From the NCBI GenBank assembly GCA_016715985.1, contig JADJXD010000001.1, positions 4,836,001 through 4,900,000 of the forward strand: a stretch of DNA of 64,000 nt, read 5' to 3'. The position numbers were made by a program, and so were the translations under genes. Of the stretch, positions 16,578 to 25,590 are shown piece after piece (the stretch's first letter is position 1; each line of letters begins with the position of its first letter). This stretch comes from Saprospiraceae bacterium (GTDB taxonomy: Bacteria > Bacteroidota > Bacteroidia > Chitinophagales > Saprospiraceae). Below the pieces are notes generated by a model. That model did not search any database and had not been told where the DNA came from. It saw only the letters and a list, made by a program, of their open reading frames with translations.

Positions 16578-18221
16578 TTAAAATGTTGAAGTCATTGAAA
16601 ATCTGATACCACTGAAAGCCGGCTCCAATCTGCAAATCCCGCCACTACATACTACACCTTCTACTTGTTTCACATATCTTAACGAAAATCTATTGGAATC
16701 TTGTATATATACAGCACCAACAGTAGGATAGAGTGTTTTTTCAAGCAGGCCTTTGGGGTTTACCTTTTTGGGCTGATTATTATACATGCCCGAAAGTTCA
16801 AAAATCCATTCCGGCGCAATGCTATATTCAGCCAACCCAAAAATCCAGCTTCCAAAATCCTGTTTGGAGTGCAGATACTGAAACTCAGTCCTCAGCGATT
16901 TTGTGCCTGTAAACTTATATAAAAAATCGACATAAGGTGTGATTCCCTTTACGATGGGTACTTCAGGCTTTTGTTCATAAACTTCCTGATTATAATTTAA
17001 AATCTGGATTCCGGAGGTGAGCTGCCATTTTCTCAGGTATTTGTATTGGAACTCTGTAAAAAGTTCTCTGTATAATAAGTTGCCATCCAGATCTGTAATA
17101 TTGGATACATTTACCAAAGCACTGGAAGACCTGGAAAATTTGTATCTGATATCAGCAGAATAAGCCATTTCACTGATATCCTGTGGTGCCGGACTGTATC
17201 TTGCTGTCAGTCTGAATGTATTTTGCCGGTTCAAAGGTGTCAGGAAATTAATAAGTCCCCTGATCAGTCTGAGATTCGGATCTATTCTGAAATTAAAATT
17301 TTCAGTTCTTTTTCCTTCCAATGTCATTCCAAGATTGCCGGTAGCAAGAGAAACACTGGTGTATAACACTGATCCGGACTGTTGTACGAGTTTGCCTAAT
17401 GAGTTTCCTATAAATTCCTGTTTCAATGCATTGGGATTGTAAAATATATCATCAGATTTTAAAGCAACTTCTGAATACCAGGTGATATCCTTAAATGACA
17501 ATGTATTATAAATACTGAAGGCATAAGTATTATGATTAGGAACAAACCTGTCTTCATCGAGATAAGTTCTTAATGAATTGACCACATCTTCCATATTACT
17601 ATCTGAAATGGTCCTGTTCACAAAGCCAAATCCGGGTGCGAGACTCAATGGTTGCTCTTCACCAAAGGTGAGGAATCCTTCCAGTCTGACTCCTTTAATA
17701 TTACCACTATATGTTTCAAAGGCATTTTTTTGTACACCAGCAAAACCCATCAGATTCCATTCTTTACCCAGGTCATATTTTACACTTGCCCCATACAAAG
17801 CATTATCAATAAACAATGGCCTTGTCTCAAAAGCCCTGAAAATTAAACCACTTCCAATTTGGTCGTACAAATAACCCACATTTATTTCAAATTTTTTAAA
17901 TCGTTTTTTGACAAACCACCTGCCTATCCCAACACCGGAATACGAGTCCGTTGGAATCTGTAAATTTGAATTGTTGAACATATCAAAACGTAATCCAAAA
18001 GTAAATCCGTCCACCGCATAATTCAGATTCAGCCAGGCTTCACCACCAAAAAACTGCCGGTCATATTGTGGCGTATTGATAGCATTGATGGTGGAATCTC
18101 TTAAAAATACATTCGCATTCGTTTCAAATCCACCGGAAAACACGCCTTTTTCCTGAGCAGAACTTTTTTGAGTAAAGAAAAAAGAAACAAAAAGGATAGA
18201 TAATAATATTCTGATTTTCAT
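16578..18221 (-). CDS. DUF6029-like outer-membrane beta-barrel protein
   Basis: About 547 residues with a signal peptide (MKIRILLSILFVSFFFTQKSSAQ). A long series of alternating amphipathic strands rich in aromatic and Gly residues ends in a final strand SGIRFSMTSTF, typical of outer-membrane barrels. The early block FFGGEAWLNLNYAVDGFTFGLRFDMFNN matches the DUF6029 family, which is encoded next to Omp28. It probably forms the membrane partner or secretion/anchoring platform for Omp28; this is inferred from gene order. An ATG three codons upstream (18230) is also possible. Confidence 0.75.
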   Translation of the reverse strand: MKIRILLSILFVSFFFTQKSSAQEKGVFSGGFETNANVFLRDSTINAINTPQYDRQFFGGEAWLNLNYAVDGFTFGLRFDMFNNSNLQIPTDSYSGVGIGRWFVKKRFKKFEINVGYLYDQIGSGLIFRAFETRPLFIDNALYGASVKYDLGKEWNLMGFAGVQKNAFETYSGNIKGVRLEGFLTFGEEQPLSLAPGFGFVNRTISDSNMEDVVNSLRTYLDEDRFVPNHNTYAFSIYNTLSFKDITWYSEVALKSDDIFYNPNALKQEFIGNSLGKLVQQSGSVLYTSVSLATGNLGMTLEGKRTENFNFRIDPNLRLIRGLINFLTPLNRQNTFRLTARYSPAPQDISEMAYSADIRYKFSRSSSALVNVSNITDLDGNLLYRELFTEFQYKYLRKWQLTSGIQILNYNQEVYEQKPEVPIVKGITPYVDFLYKFTGTKSLRTEFQYLHSKQDFGSWIFGLAEYSIAPEWIFELSGMYNNQPKKVNPKGLLEKTLYPTVGAVYIQDSNRFSLRYVKQVEGVVCSGGICRLEPAFSGIRFSMTSTF

Positions 18222-18345
18222 CCGACACATAATTAAGAGGCGAAAGATAACTCAATCTGTTTTTATTGAATAATTATTCGATCAACTTATTTTGATAAAC
18301 ATCCTTAAAGATGAAATTTACCAGTATTGATTTTAATGCTGCATA

Positions 18346-18353
18346 TAAATTTG
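18346..18353 (+). promoter_or_regulatory. Possible -7 element (TAAATTTG) upstream of the TlpA-like gene
   Basis: Matches TAnnTTTG, 44 bp before the first ATG of the thioredoxin gene in the divergent region shared with the DUF6029 gene. The -33 box is unclear. Confidence 0.3.
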
Positions 18354-18397
18354 AACCATCCTTTTTGGTTAATCTTAAGTTAAGCAGTTATAGGTAA

Positions 18398-18937
18398 ATG
18401 AAATATTATAAAACCATTACTAAATTTGTTCTTCAAAAAATGAAATTTATGCTTAAGTTAATAGCACTTGTGTCGTTCGTTTTGACAATCGGAAGTACCA
18501 GGCCGGAGGCAAATCCTTTTCCTTCTGTAAATATTAAAACCATTGATGGTAAATCCGTAAATACAATTGACTACCTTAAAAACGGGAAAATAACGATCGT
18601 AAGTTTTTGGGCAACCTGGTGTACACCCTGCAAAAGAGAATTGGATGCATTCAGTGAACTATATCCGGAATGGAAAAGTAAATATGACATACAGTTGCTT
18701 GCCATTACGATAGATGATGCAAGAGGATTAACAAAAGTTCCGGCCACGATCAAATCCAAAGGTTGGGAATTTACAGTTTTGGCAGACACAAAACAGGAAC
18801 TCCAGCAGGCGCTTAATTTCCAGACCATACCACAGACATTTTTATTAAATCAGAAAGGGGAAATTATTTATTCTCATAATGGTTACAGTCCCGGAGATGA
18901 AATGAAACTCGAATCCAAAATCAAAGCTTTAAAATAA
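18398..18937 (+). CDS. TlpA/ResA-like periplasmic thioredoxin
   Basis: 179 residues. A signal peptide or membrane anchor (LKLIALVSFVLTIGSTRPEA) precedes a thioredoxin domain with the active site FWATWCTPCKREL (about 69-81) and the cis-Pro region FQTIPQTFLLNQKGEI near 145-160. It reduces or rearranges disulphides outside the cytoplasm. It is divergently placed to DUF6029-Omp28, the latter itself a thioredoxin-like lipoprotein with CPNC, so these may be its redox clients. Met15 and Met18 are alternative starts that would shorten the leader to normal size. Confidence 0.9.
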   Translation: MKYYKTITKFVLQKMKFMLKLIALVSFVLTIGSTRPEANPFPSVNIKTIDGKSVNTIDYLKNGKITIVSFWATWCTPCKRELDAFSELYPEWKSKYDIQLLAITIDDARGLTKVPATIKSKGWEFTVLADTKQELQQALNFQTIPQTFLLNQKGEIIYSHNGYSPGDEMKLESKIKALK

Positions 18938-18996
18938 ACAGGTTTTAGGATTTTAGTTTTATTTAAATCCTGCTTTTGATCTTGAAGATATATTTT

Positions 18997-19575
18997 TCAT
19001 AGAAACTGACTCAATTCCTGATATACTCTCTGCATCGGAAGTCCCATTACATTGGTATAACTTCCCTGAATAGCCGTGACTTTACATAACCCAAGCCAGT
19101 CCTGAATACCATAGCTGCCTGCTTTATCAAAAGGGTAATAATTAGATAAGTAAAACGCTATTTCTTCATCGTTTATATTATCAAATGTAACGTCTGTTCT
19201 GTCATCAAAAACAACTTTGGTATGATGGGTCATAATACAGACTCCGGTCACTACCGTGTGAGTTCGTCCCGAGAGATTTTTAAGAATTCTGATGGCTTCA
19301 CTATCATTTTCCGGTTTTCCATAGATGATATTATCTAAAACTACCACGCTGTCAGCCGTCAATAGTATTTCATCTGCATTAATTTCATTCATTAAAGCAT
19401 CCGCTTTCCGTTCTGCAAGCAAGGAAGCTACCAGATATGAGTCTGTATCGGAATCAAAACTTTCATCTGTATCTTTTACTCTGATTACAAAATTAAATCC
19501 GGCTTCCGACATTAACTGCTGTCTTCTGGGAGATTTGGAACCGAGAACAATATTAAGTTTTGAGAAGTTGTCCAT
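18997..19575 (-). CDS. maf: Maf-family nucleotide pyrophosphatase
   Basis: 192 residues. The start is MDNFSKLNIVLGSKSPRRQQLM, the Maf phosphate-binding signature (S-K-S-P-R-R). LLTADSVVVLDNIIYGKP (about 68-85) and the DKAGSYGIQDW block near 150 follow, as expected. Maf enzymes hydrolyse non-canonical or dTTP/UTP-type nucleotides to monophosphates and are linked to cell-division arrest. It is the last gene of a five-gene operon, 5 bp after the UbiA gene. Confidence 0.95.
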   Translation of the reverse strand: MDNFSKLNIVLGSKSPRRQQLMSEAGFNFVIRVKDTDESFDSDTDSYLVASLLAERKADALMNEINADEILLTADSVVVLDNIIYGKPENDSEAIRILKNLSGRTHTVVTGVCIMTHHTKVVFDDRTDVTFDNINDEEIAFYLSNYYPFDKAGSYGIQDWLGLCKVTAIQGSYTNVMGLPMQRVYQELSQFL

Positions 19576-19580
19576 ATTAA

Positions 19581-20492
19581 TTATATTTTGAAAAGAATAA
19601 GACTGATTAATCCTGCCAGCATGATGTACTTTAATATTTTGCTGATTTGAGTATAATCTTTTTTATCAGAAGATACATGTATTTTATGCAATAATAGAAT
19701 AAATGGGGTAACGATAAATAAAGAAACAAAAATGAGAAATCTGAAATCCTGCTCCGTATAAAAATTATAAATCCAATATATAATCAAAAAAACATTCAGA
19801 ACAAGAAGAACTTTAACAAGGTTTTTTGTTGGTCCGATTCCAAATTTTAATGGAAAAGTATTTATATTTTGTTTTTTATCCCCATCAATATCTTCAGCAT
19901 CTTTGACAATTTCTCTGATCAGATTTGTCATAAAGGCAAAAACCACATATCCGGTAACAATATTCAATGATAAAGTATCAGGATAACTAAAACTTTGCAC
20001 TTGTGACACATTTAATGTCCTTACAAATAATAAAATACCCGGTACGAAAGCGACGAATAAACTAACGACAATATTTCCTGCAAGGGGAACAGATTTTAAT
20101 TTATAAGAATAAAAGTATAAAAGACTTACTGTTACTGGATATATCCATATTAATCTCAAACTTTGAGTGCCAAACCCAATGAAACAAGATATGATAAAAC
20201 CTGTTAACGTAATAAATACATAGTAAAACCAGGCACTTTTTACAGAGATTTTATAAGGAATATAAGTCTTTTCGGGTTTGTTTAACACATCGGCTCTTGT
20301 ATCGAAAATGTCATTGATCACAAATCCACCGGCAGCAATCAAAACAGTATCTGCCACAAACAGAGCGAAATAAAAGTCGTTTAAGATGGATATTTCTCCT
20401 TCAGCGGATAAAATAAAGTAATAATGCACAATGTATTGTGTCAATGCTACGATGAACAAGTTTACCGGACGGATAATATTTAAATATGCCAC
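19581..20492 (-). CDS. UbiA-family prenyltransferase (geranylgeranylglycerol-phosphate geranylgeranyltransferase-like)
   Basis: 303 residues with about eight membrane helices. The two Asp-rich, Mg-prenyl-diphosphate motifs are present: NDIFDTRADVLNKPEKTY (about 61-78) and REIVKDAEDIDGDKKQNINTFP (about 193-214). The N-terminus AYLNIIRPVNLFIVALTQYIVHY resembles the Bacteroidota subgroup annotated as geranylgeranylglycerol-phosphate geranylgeranyltransferase. The acceptor could equally be a quinone, haem or sterol precursor. The start is GTG, as no ATG is in frame nearby. It is followed by maf and preceded by the KdsC-like gene, 10 bp away. Confidence 0.85.
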   Translation of the reverse strand: MAYLNIIRPVNLFIVALTQYIVHYYFILSAEGEISILNDFYFALFVADTVLIAAGGFVINDIFDTRADVLNKPEKTYIPYKISVKSAWFYYVFITLTGFIISCFIGFGTQSLRLIWIYPVTVSLLYFYSYKLKSVPLAGNIVVSLFVAFVPGILLFVRTLNVSQVQSFSYPDTLSLNIVTGYVVFAFMTNLIREIVKDAEDIDGDKKQNINTFPLKFGIGPTKNLVKVLLVLNVFLIIYWIYNFYTEQDFRFLIFVSLFIVTPFILLLHKIHVSSDKKDYTQISKILKYIMLAGLISLILFKI

Positions 20493-20502
20493 ATTTTTTG
20501 TG

Positions 20503-21000
20503 CTAAATTAGCCATTTATTCTGAATCCTCATTACTTTCTCAATGATCTCCCGTACACAACCCTGACCTCCTTTTTTGTGGGTAATAAAGTCAGCTTTCT
20601 GTAGATTATCAGTAGCACCGTCAGCAGGACATACGGATACGGATACTTTGTCGTACAAAATCAAATCCGGTATGTCATCACCCATAAAAAGGATTTCTTC
20701 TTTCTTCAGACTTAATTCGTTTACAAAAGCTTCAAATGCAGCTAGTTTTTCTGATAAACTGTCATAAATGTATTTTATGCCCAGTAGTTCAAATCGTTTT
20801 CGCACACCGTTAGAAAATCCTTTTGTAATGATGGCAATATGATACCCCGATTCCAAAGCATATTTTACCGCCTGTCCATCTCTTGTATTCATCGTTCTCA
20901 CCAGATCGCCATTTTCCATTACAATGACTTCACTGTTGGTAAAAACACCATCCACATCAAACACAAAAGTAGTAATTTTCTCTAATCGCTCTACCACCAT
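20503..21000 (-). CDS. KdsC-like HAD phosphatase (KDO-8-phosphate phosphatase family)
   Basis: 165 residues. HAD motif I is FVFDVDGVFTNSEV (about 12-25), motif II AIITKGFSNGVRKRF (54-68), and motif III/IV ILFMGDDIPDLILYDKVSVSV (102-122). The small size without a cap domain is typical of tetrameric KdsC, which dephosphorylates KDO-8-phosphate for lipid A-core assembly. The exact sugar is not proven by sequence. It lies 3 bp downstream of iscX and 10 bp upstream of the UbiA gene. Confidence 0.9.
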   Translation of the reverse strand: MVVERLEKITTFVFDVDGVFTNSEVIVMENGDLVRTMNTRDGQAVKYALESGYHIAIITKGFSNGVRKRFELLGIKYIYDSLSEKLAAFEAFVNELSLKKEEILFMGDDIPDLILYDKVSVSVCPADGATDNLQKADFITHKKGGQGCVREIIEKVMRIQNKWLI

Positions 21001-21003
21001 AAA

Positions 21004-21249
21004 TTATTGATTATCCCGCCACTCATATACCCACTTCGCCTGTATCTGCTCCAGATGTCCTTCATTACATTCCTCCCGTTTTCCTGTAAAATTAGGTATT
21101 TCCATTATCCAGTCGATCAATTCGGTAAATCTGATGCGATAAATTTTACTTTCATTAAAATCATCACCGAATTTTTCATAAAGTCTCATGCCGATATCTT
21201 CATGGTCGGCCCAACTGATCGGTAAATTGTCTATATCTTCAAATGCCAT
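21004..21249 (-). CDS. iscX: IscX iron-sulfur assembly modulator
   Basis: An 81-residue acidic protein. ISWADHEDIGMRLYEKFGDDF near the N-terminus and RFTELIDWIMEIPNF, HLEQIQAKWVYEWRD later match IscX, which binds the cysteine desulfurase IscS and iron to tune Fe-S cluster assembly. It lies directly after a 2Fe-2S ferredoxin gene, the same order as fdx-iscX in proteobacterial isc operons, although the rest of isc is not here. Confidence 0.93.
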   Translation of the reverse strand: MAFEDIDNLPISWADHEDIGMRLYEKFGDDFNESKIYRIRFTELIDWIMEIPNFTGKREECNEGHLEQIQAKWVYEWRDNQ

Positions 21250-21283
21250 CTGACTTATTTGTTTCTTTATTTTTTAAATTACA

Positions 21284-21625
21284 TTAATGTTCGTGTCCGA
21301 TTATGTTTTTCTGATCGGGAATGACTACTTCTATCTCCGCATCATCTTCAAGAATGATACACTGACAGGCTAACCTTGATTCAATTTTGGGGTTTATGGC
21401 TCTATCAATAAAATCTTCTTCTTTATCAGATATCTCTTCCAGATCGTCCCCCCCTTTCATCACGTAAATATGACATGTACTGCAAGCGCATACTCCTCCG
21501 CAGTTATGATTCAAATGCACATCGTGATCTTCCGTAATTTCAAGGATTGAAAAACCTTTCTCTGCGTTTTCGACTATTACATCATCTATTTCTTTATCTT
21601 CAAATCTGAACCTTACAATTGCCAT
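21284..21625 (-). CDS. 2Fe-2S ferredoxin (adrenodoxin/Isc type)
   Basis: 113 residues. Cluster ligands are in the pattern C-x5-C-x2-C...C: HNCGGVCACSTCHIYV (about 42-57) and the distant Cys in LACQCIIL. The NHNCGG and vertebrate-type spacing indicate the adrenodoxin-like group that donates electrons in Fe-S assembly. It is the first gene of the fdx-iscX-kdsC-ubiA-maf run. Confidence 0.93.
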   Translation of the reverse strand: MAIVRFRFEDKEIDDVIVENAEKGFSILEITEDHDVHLNHNCGGVCACSTCHIYVMKGGDDLEEISDKEEDFIDRAINPKIESRLACQCIILEDDAEIEVVIPDQKNIIGHEH

Positions 21626-21868
21626 TCTAATATTTAATATTTAAAATTCTTTCTAATGTAATTAAATTGCGGGAGATTTCTTCATATTGGCAAATCCCCT
21701 GAATACAACTCACATACACCCCAAACGGTAAAGGTAGTTACTTGGTTCAAATTTGTAATCATAATTGGTTTACTCTTTATTAAAAACCTGCTTCAACTGG
21801 TGTATTCTGAAGCAATTTTAGCTAAATCTTGAATGGTGAACATTTAATAATTACTTTAGTGCCTTAAT

Positions 21869-23200
21869 TTGTTCAATTTGAAATTTGCAGATAAAGGGGT
21901 GGCTTATGTTAAGGGTGACACCATCAGGGCATTTCAGTATTTTCAAATATTGCGATTTTGCAGTAGTTTGATTTTAAGCGTGCTTTTAATCAGGTGCGGA
22001 ATTTCAATGGAAGAAGTGGGCATATTTGAGATTTTGATTTTCCTTTCAATCATTTCATCAGCGTTCTGGCTCACAGGAATCTCTCAGTCATTTACTTCTC
22101 TTTACGCTTCTTATGATGAATCCGGAAAGAATGCATTAATAAAAAATACATTTGTTTTACTGGCAATATTGGGTGTTTCAGCAGGTATTTTACTTTTTTT
22201 ATTCATTTATTTTTCAAAAAACTACCTTGATAGTTTTAAAGATCCAGAATATATAGGACTTCTGAGTATCTATGTAGCTATCTCAGCCCCAGTGGTATTA
22301 AACGAACATATTTATTTGGTTCGGGAACAAGCAAGTAAGCTTTTTAAATATGCAAATTATAGCTATGGAATATACCTGGCGCTCATGACAATAGTTCTGC
22401 TATTTGTTCCTTCTGTACAGAATCTTTTGATTGTTTTGATATTCTGGTCACTTTTAAGGTTGATTTTGACATATTCTATTTTAGCCAAAATTCCATCTCT
22501 TTTCAAAACGAAAATTGTTATTTGGCCACTAATTTTAATTTCTGCTCCATTAATATTAAATGGTTTGGTTGGATTCGGGATGGATTATGTCGATAATTTG
22601 CTTGTTTTACATTATTTTGATACTTCTTATTTTCCGGTTTTCAGATACGGAGCAAGAGAGCTACCTTTTGCTTCCTTACTTTTAAGTGCTTTGTCCACGG
22701 CAATGATTCCTGTCTTGGTAAAAAACGGACTTGACACAGAAATTATACGACAACGTACTACAAAACTGATGCATTTTTTATTTCCGGTAGCTATAACACT
22801 GATGTTTATTAGCCCATTGATTTTTCCATTAGTTTACAACGATTCTTTTAAAGAGTCTGCATACATTTTTAACATATATCTTATGATACTGCTCAGTAGA
22901 ATTTTGCTACCCCAAACCTACAATTATGCATTAAAACAGAATAAAACAATTTTGATTTCAGGTTTACTCGAATTACTTTGCAATATTTTATTAAGCATCT
23001 GGTGGGTTCAGCATTGGGGTGTTTTTGGCTTAGCGATGGCAACTGTTGTGTCATATATGTTGCAGAAATTGATACTATTATATTTTAATTTCAAAGTGAA
23101 TGGAATCAAACCTACTCAAATCATTAACTTCAAATGGTATGGTATCTATAGCGTAGCTTTGATCGCTGCGTTTCTGATTAGTTTTATATTTAAATATTAA
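21869..23200 (+). CDS. Polysaccharide flippase / MATE-like O-antigen transporter (Wzx type)
   Basis: 443 residues with about 12-14 hydrophobic helices in the Wzx/MurJ-like arrangement. The N-terminus is FQYFQILRFCSSLILSVLLIRCGISMEEVGIFEIL, and a central FRYGARELPFASLLLSALSTAMIPVL block is typical of polysaccharide flippases. It would move lipid-linked oligosaccharides across the inner membrane. TTG is used as start (a second TTG lies three codons later); there is no ATG before the first helix. It lies 3 bp before prmC, so the two are probably co-transcribed. No glycosyltransferase cluster is adjacent. Confidence 0.82.
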   Translation: MFNLKFADKGVAYVKGDTIRAFQYFQILRFCSSLILSVLLIRCGISMEEVGIFEILIFLSIISSAFWLTGISQSFTSLYASYDESGKNALIKNTFVLLAILGVSAGILLFLFIYFSKNYLDSFKDPEYIGLLSIYVAISAPVVLNEHIYLVREQASKLFKYANYSYGIYLALMTIVLLFVPSVQNLLIVLIFWSLLRLILTYSILAKIPSLFKTKIVIWPLILISAPLILNGLVGFGMDYVDNLLVLHYFDTSYFPVFRYGARELPFASLLLSALSTAMIPVLVKNGLDTEIIRQRTTKLMHFLFPVAITLMFISPLIFPLVYNDSFKESAYIFNIYLMILLSRILLPQTYNYALKQNKTILISGLLELLCNILLSIWWVQHWGVFGLAMATVVSYMLQKLILLYFNFKVNGIKPTQIINFKWYGIYSVALIAAFLISFIFKY

Positions 23201-23203
23201 GGA

Positions 23204-24046
23204 ATGACTATTAATGAAGCATTTGAATTTTTAAAAGTTGGTTTGGCTTCACTTTACAGTAAGCATGAAGCGGATTTGATCGCAAAATATGTATTTGAAG
23301 ATATCATCAGCAAGGATGTGAATAGTAATCAATTAATGAGTTCAGATCAGTTAAAGTCTTTTAAGGACGCCCATGAACGTTTGATGAATTATGAACCCTG
23401 GCAATATGTGGTGGGTGAAGCTGATTTTTATAGTAAAAAATTTAAAGTGAATTCTTCTGTATTAATACCCAGACCTGAAACGGAAGAACTTGCATTTTTT
23501 ACTATACAATGTTTAAAATCCAAACCAAAATCCAGGATATTGGATATCGGAACAGGGTCTGGCGCTATTTCTATCACATTAGGTATGCGATTGAAGGATG
23601 CTGACATTTGTACTATTGACATCAGTAAAGAAGCTTTAGAAATAGCTCAGATGAATGCGGACATTCACAACACAAATATTGATTTTCGTGAAATAGATTT
23701 TTTAGACGAAAAGCTTTGGGACACGTTAGGGCAATTTGATTATATTGTCTCTAATCCACCCTACATTTCAATTAATCAGGCTACTGATATGATGCCGAAT
23801 GTACTGAATTTTGAGCCATCTATTGCATTATTTGCTTACGATGACCCATTGATTTTTTATAAAAAAATTATCCGATTCGTAACCTTAAAGTGTCAAAAAT
23901 CCTGTGAAGTGTTAGTTGAAATAAATGAAATCTATGGTTATGATGTGTATAATATATTTACAGAAGCAGGATTAGAAATGGTGGATACAATGAAAGATAT
24001 GCAAGGAAAAGACAGATTTGTTTATGGGAAATGGAATCCCAAGTGA
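23204..24046 (+). CDS. prmC: Peptide chain release factor N5-glutamine methyltransferase
   Basis: 280 residues. The N-terminal helical domain is followed by EPWQYVVGEADFYSKKFKV (about 65-83) and LIPRPETEEL, then the SAM-binding ILDIGTGSGAISITLG (about 112-127) and the catalytic NPPYIS (183-188). It methylates the GGQ glutamine of release factors. The length is typical. Confidence 0.96.
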   Translation: MTINEAFEFLKVGLASLYSKHEADLIAKYVFEDIISKDVNSNQLMSSDQLKSFKDAHERLMNYEPWQYVVGEADFYSKKFKVNSSVLIPRPETEELAFFTIQCLKSKPKSRILDIGTGSGAISITLGMRLKDADICTIDISKEALEIAQMNADIHNTNIDFREIDFLDEKLWDTLGQFDYIVSNPPYISINQATDMMPNVLNFEPSIALFAYDDPLIFYKKIIRFVTLKCQKSCEVLVEINEIYGYDVYNIFTEAGLEMVDTMKDMQGKDRFVYGKWNPK

Positions 24047-24113
24047 TATTATCAATATCCGGATTAAGGTTAGATATATGTGAATTTAATCAGGTATTTT
24101 CTGTTGAATAAAA

Positions 24114-24965
24114 TCAAATAATTGAGTGCAATTGTGTCTCACCTCCAAATATTACACGTCCTGATTCATTTTTTACAGCAAAACCACATGCCACATTCAG
24201 GTCGTGTTCGAAAAATAGAAAATGTTTTCCGTCTAAAATCTGCTCGTATAAAGTCTCCTTTTCTTTCAAAGTTTCGAGAGGTTGAACATCATAAGCCATT
24301 ATATACGGCATGGGCATGTGATGGTGCGAGGGTATTAGATCAGCCGTATAGACAAGGGTGTTACCTGATGGCAGCTTGATAAATGGCACCATCATCGCTC
24401 CGGTATGTCCGTAAACAAATCTAACATTGATAAATTCATTGAATGAAATATCCTGTTCAACATCAATAAATTTTAATTTTCCCCAGTCTTTTAGAGGAAC
24501 AAAATTTTCTTTTAAAAAGGATGCTTGTTCCCGGGCATTGGGATTATAAGCCCATTGGTAATGTTGTTCATTCGCCCAGTATGTGGCATTGGGAAAGGTA
24601 GGTATCAGATTTCCGGCTTTATCAAAACTAACTGCACCGCCCACATGATCAAAATGAAAATGGGTCAAAAATATGTCTGTAATATCTTCAGTAGTCAATC
24701 CCAAAGGTGCCAGCAAGTCTTTAAATGGAAGATCATCATGTGGAAAAAAATGTTTTCTGAACCTTTCGTCCTGCTTAAATCCAACTCCGGTGTCGATGAG
24801 TATTTTCTGATTTCCACTTTCTATCAGTAAACATCGCATAGACCATGTACACATATTGTCATTATCTGCAGGATTCAGTTTCTCCCACATTCTTTTAGGT
24901 ACTACCCCAAACATGGCACCACCATCCAATTTAAACTTACCGGTTTCAATAATACTTATTTTCAT
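24114..24965 (-). CDS. MBL-fold metallo-hydrolase
   Basis: 283 residues. The zinc motif FLTHFHFDHVGGAV (about 99-112), further His ligands in YGHTGAMMVPF, YTADLIPSHHHMPMP, and the late EHDLN define a metallo-beta-lactamase-fold hydrolase of the type that includes lactonases and quinone-resistance-like enzymes. There is no signal peptide, so it is cytoplasmic. The substrate is unknown. It lies 11 bp downstream of ribH. Confidence 0.85.
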   Translation of the reverse strand: MKISIIETGKFKLDGGAMFGVVPKRMWEKLNPADNDNMCTWSMRCLLIESGNQKILIDTGVGFKQDERFRKHFFPHDDLPFKDLLAPLGLTTEDITDIFLTHFHFDHVGGAVSFDKAGNLIPTFPNATYWANEQHYQWAYNPNAREQASFLKENFVPLKDWGKLKFIDVEQDISFNEFINVRFVYGHTGAMMVPFIKLPSGNTLVYTADLIPSHHHMPMPYIMAYDVQPLETLKEKETLYEQILDGKHFLFFEHDLNVACGFAVKNESGRVIFGGETQLHSII

Positions 24966-24976
24966 GATGAGCTTTT

Positions 24977-25495
24977 TTAGGAGAATCCAATTCTTTTTTT
25001 ATCATTTTTCAACTGTTTCGCAATTCCTGACATTTTTAGTGCCGTGATTGCAGCTTCTATTCCTTTATTGCCATACTTGCCGCCAGCTCTGTCCAATGCC
25101 TGGTTCATATCATTGGGAGTCAACACGCCAAAAATGACAGGTTTTCCGGATGTTAATCCCAGATTCATAATTCCCATTGCTACTGCATTACTGATATATT
25201 CGTCGTGTCTGGTCTCTCCTTTAATTACACATCCGATACAAATCACCGCATCAGGATTTTCGGAAGCAAGCATCATCCTTGCTCCGATAGGTAATTCAAA
25301 TGCTCCCGGTACTTCCATCTGTAATATATTGTCACTCTGAATCCCATGCTCTTCCAACGTAGAAATACAAGCATTTTTCATTGACATGGTGATTTCATTA
25401 TTCCACTCAGATGTCACTATGCCTATTTTAAGCTTTTCTGAATTCTTCATGGTGACTTGTTTGTAGTCTGATAGGTTTTTATCTTTAGATGACAT
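24977..25495 (-). CDS. ribH: 6,7-dimethyl-8-ribityllumazine synthase
   Basis: 172 residues. KIGIVTSEWNNEITMSM (about 23-39), VPGAFELPIGARMM (64-77), and CIGCVIKGETRHDEYISNAVAMGIM (about 86-110), with the catalytic His, are diagnostic of lumazine synthase, the penultimate enzyme of riboflavin synthesis. The short N-terminal extension (SSKDKNLSDYKQ) is common in this phylum. It is preceded by the terminator of the upstream TPR gene. Confidence 0.96.
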   Translation of the reverse strand: MSSKDKNLSDYKQVTMKNSEKLKIGIVTSEWNNEITMSMKNACISTLEEHGIQSDNILQMEVPGAFELPIGARMMLASENPDAVICIGCVIKGETRHDEYISNAVAMGIMNLGLTSGKPVIFGVLTPNDMNQALDRAGGKYGNKGIEAAITALKMSGIAKQLKNDKKRIGFS

Positions 25496-25533
25496 ATTTT
25501 AAAGTTATTGGTTTGAAACTGGTGTAAATTAAA

Positions 25534-25568
25534 AAAGGGGCAAAATTTAAACGAAATTTTACCCCTTT
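25534..25568 (-). terminator. Rho-independent terminator of the TPR membrane protein gene
   Basis: AAAGGGG/CCCCTTT stem continued by AAAATTT/AAATTTT with one mismatch. On the minus strand it is followed by a T run. It sits between the TPR gene and ribH. Confidence 0.8.
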
Positions 25569-25590
25569 GGTTTTAAGTTGAACTATATTA

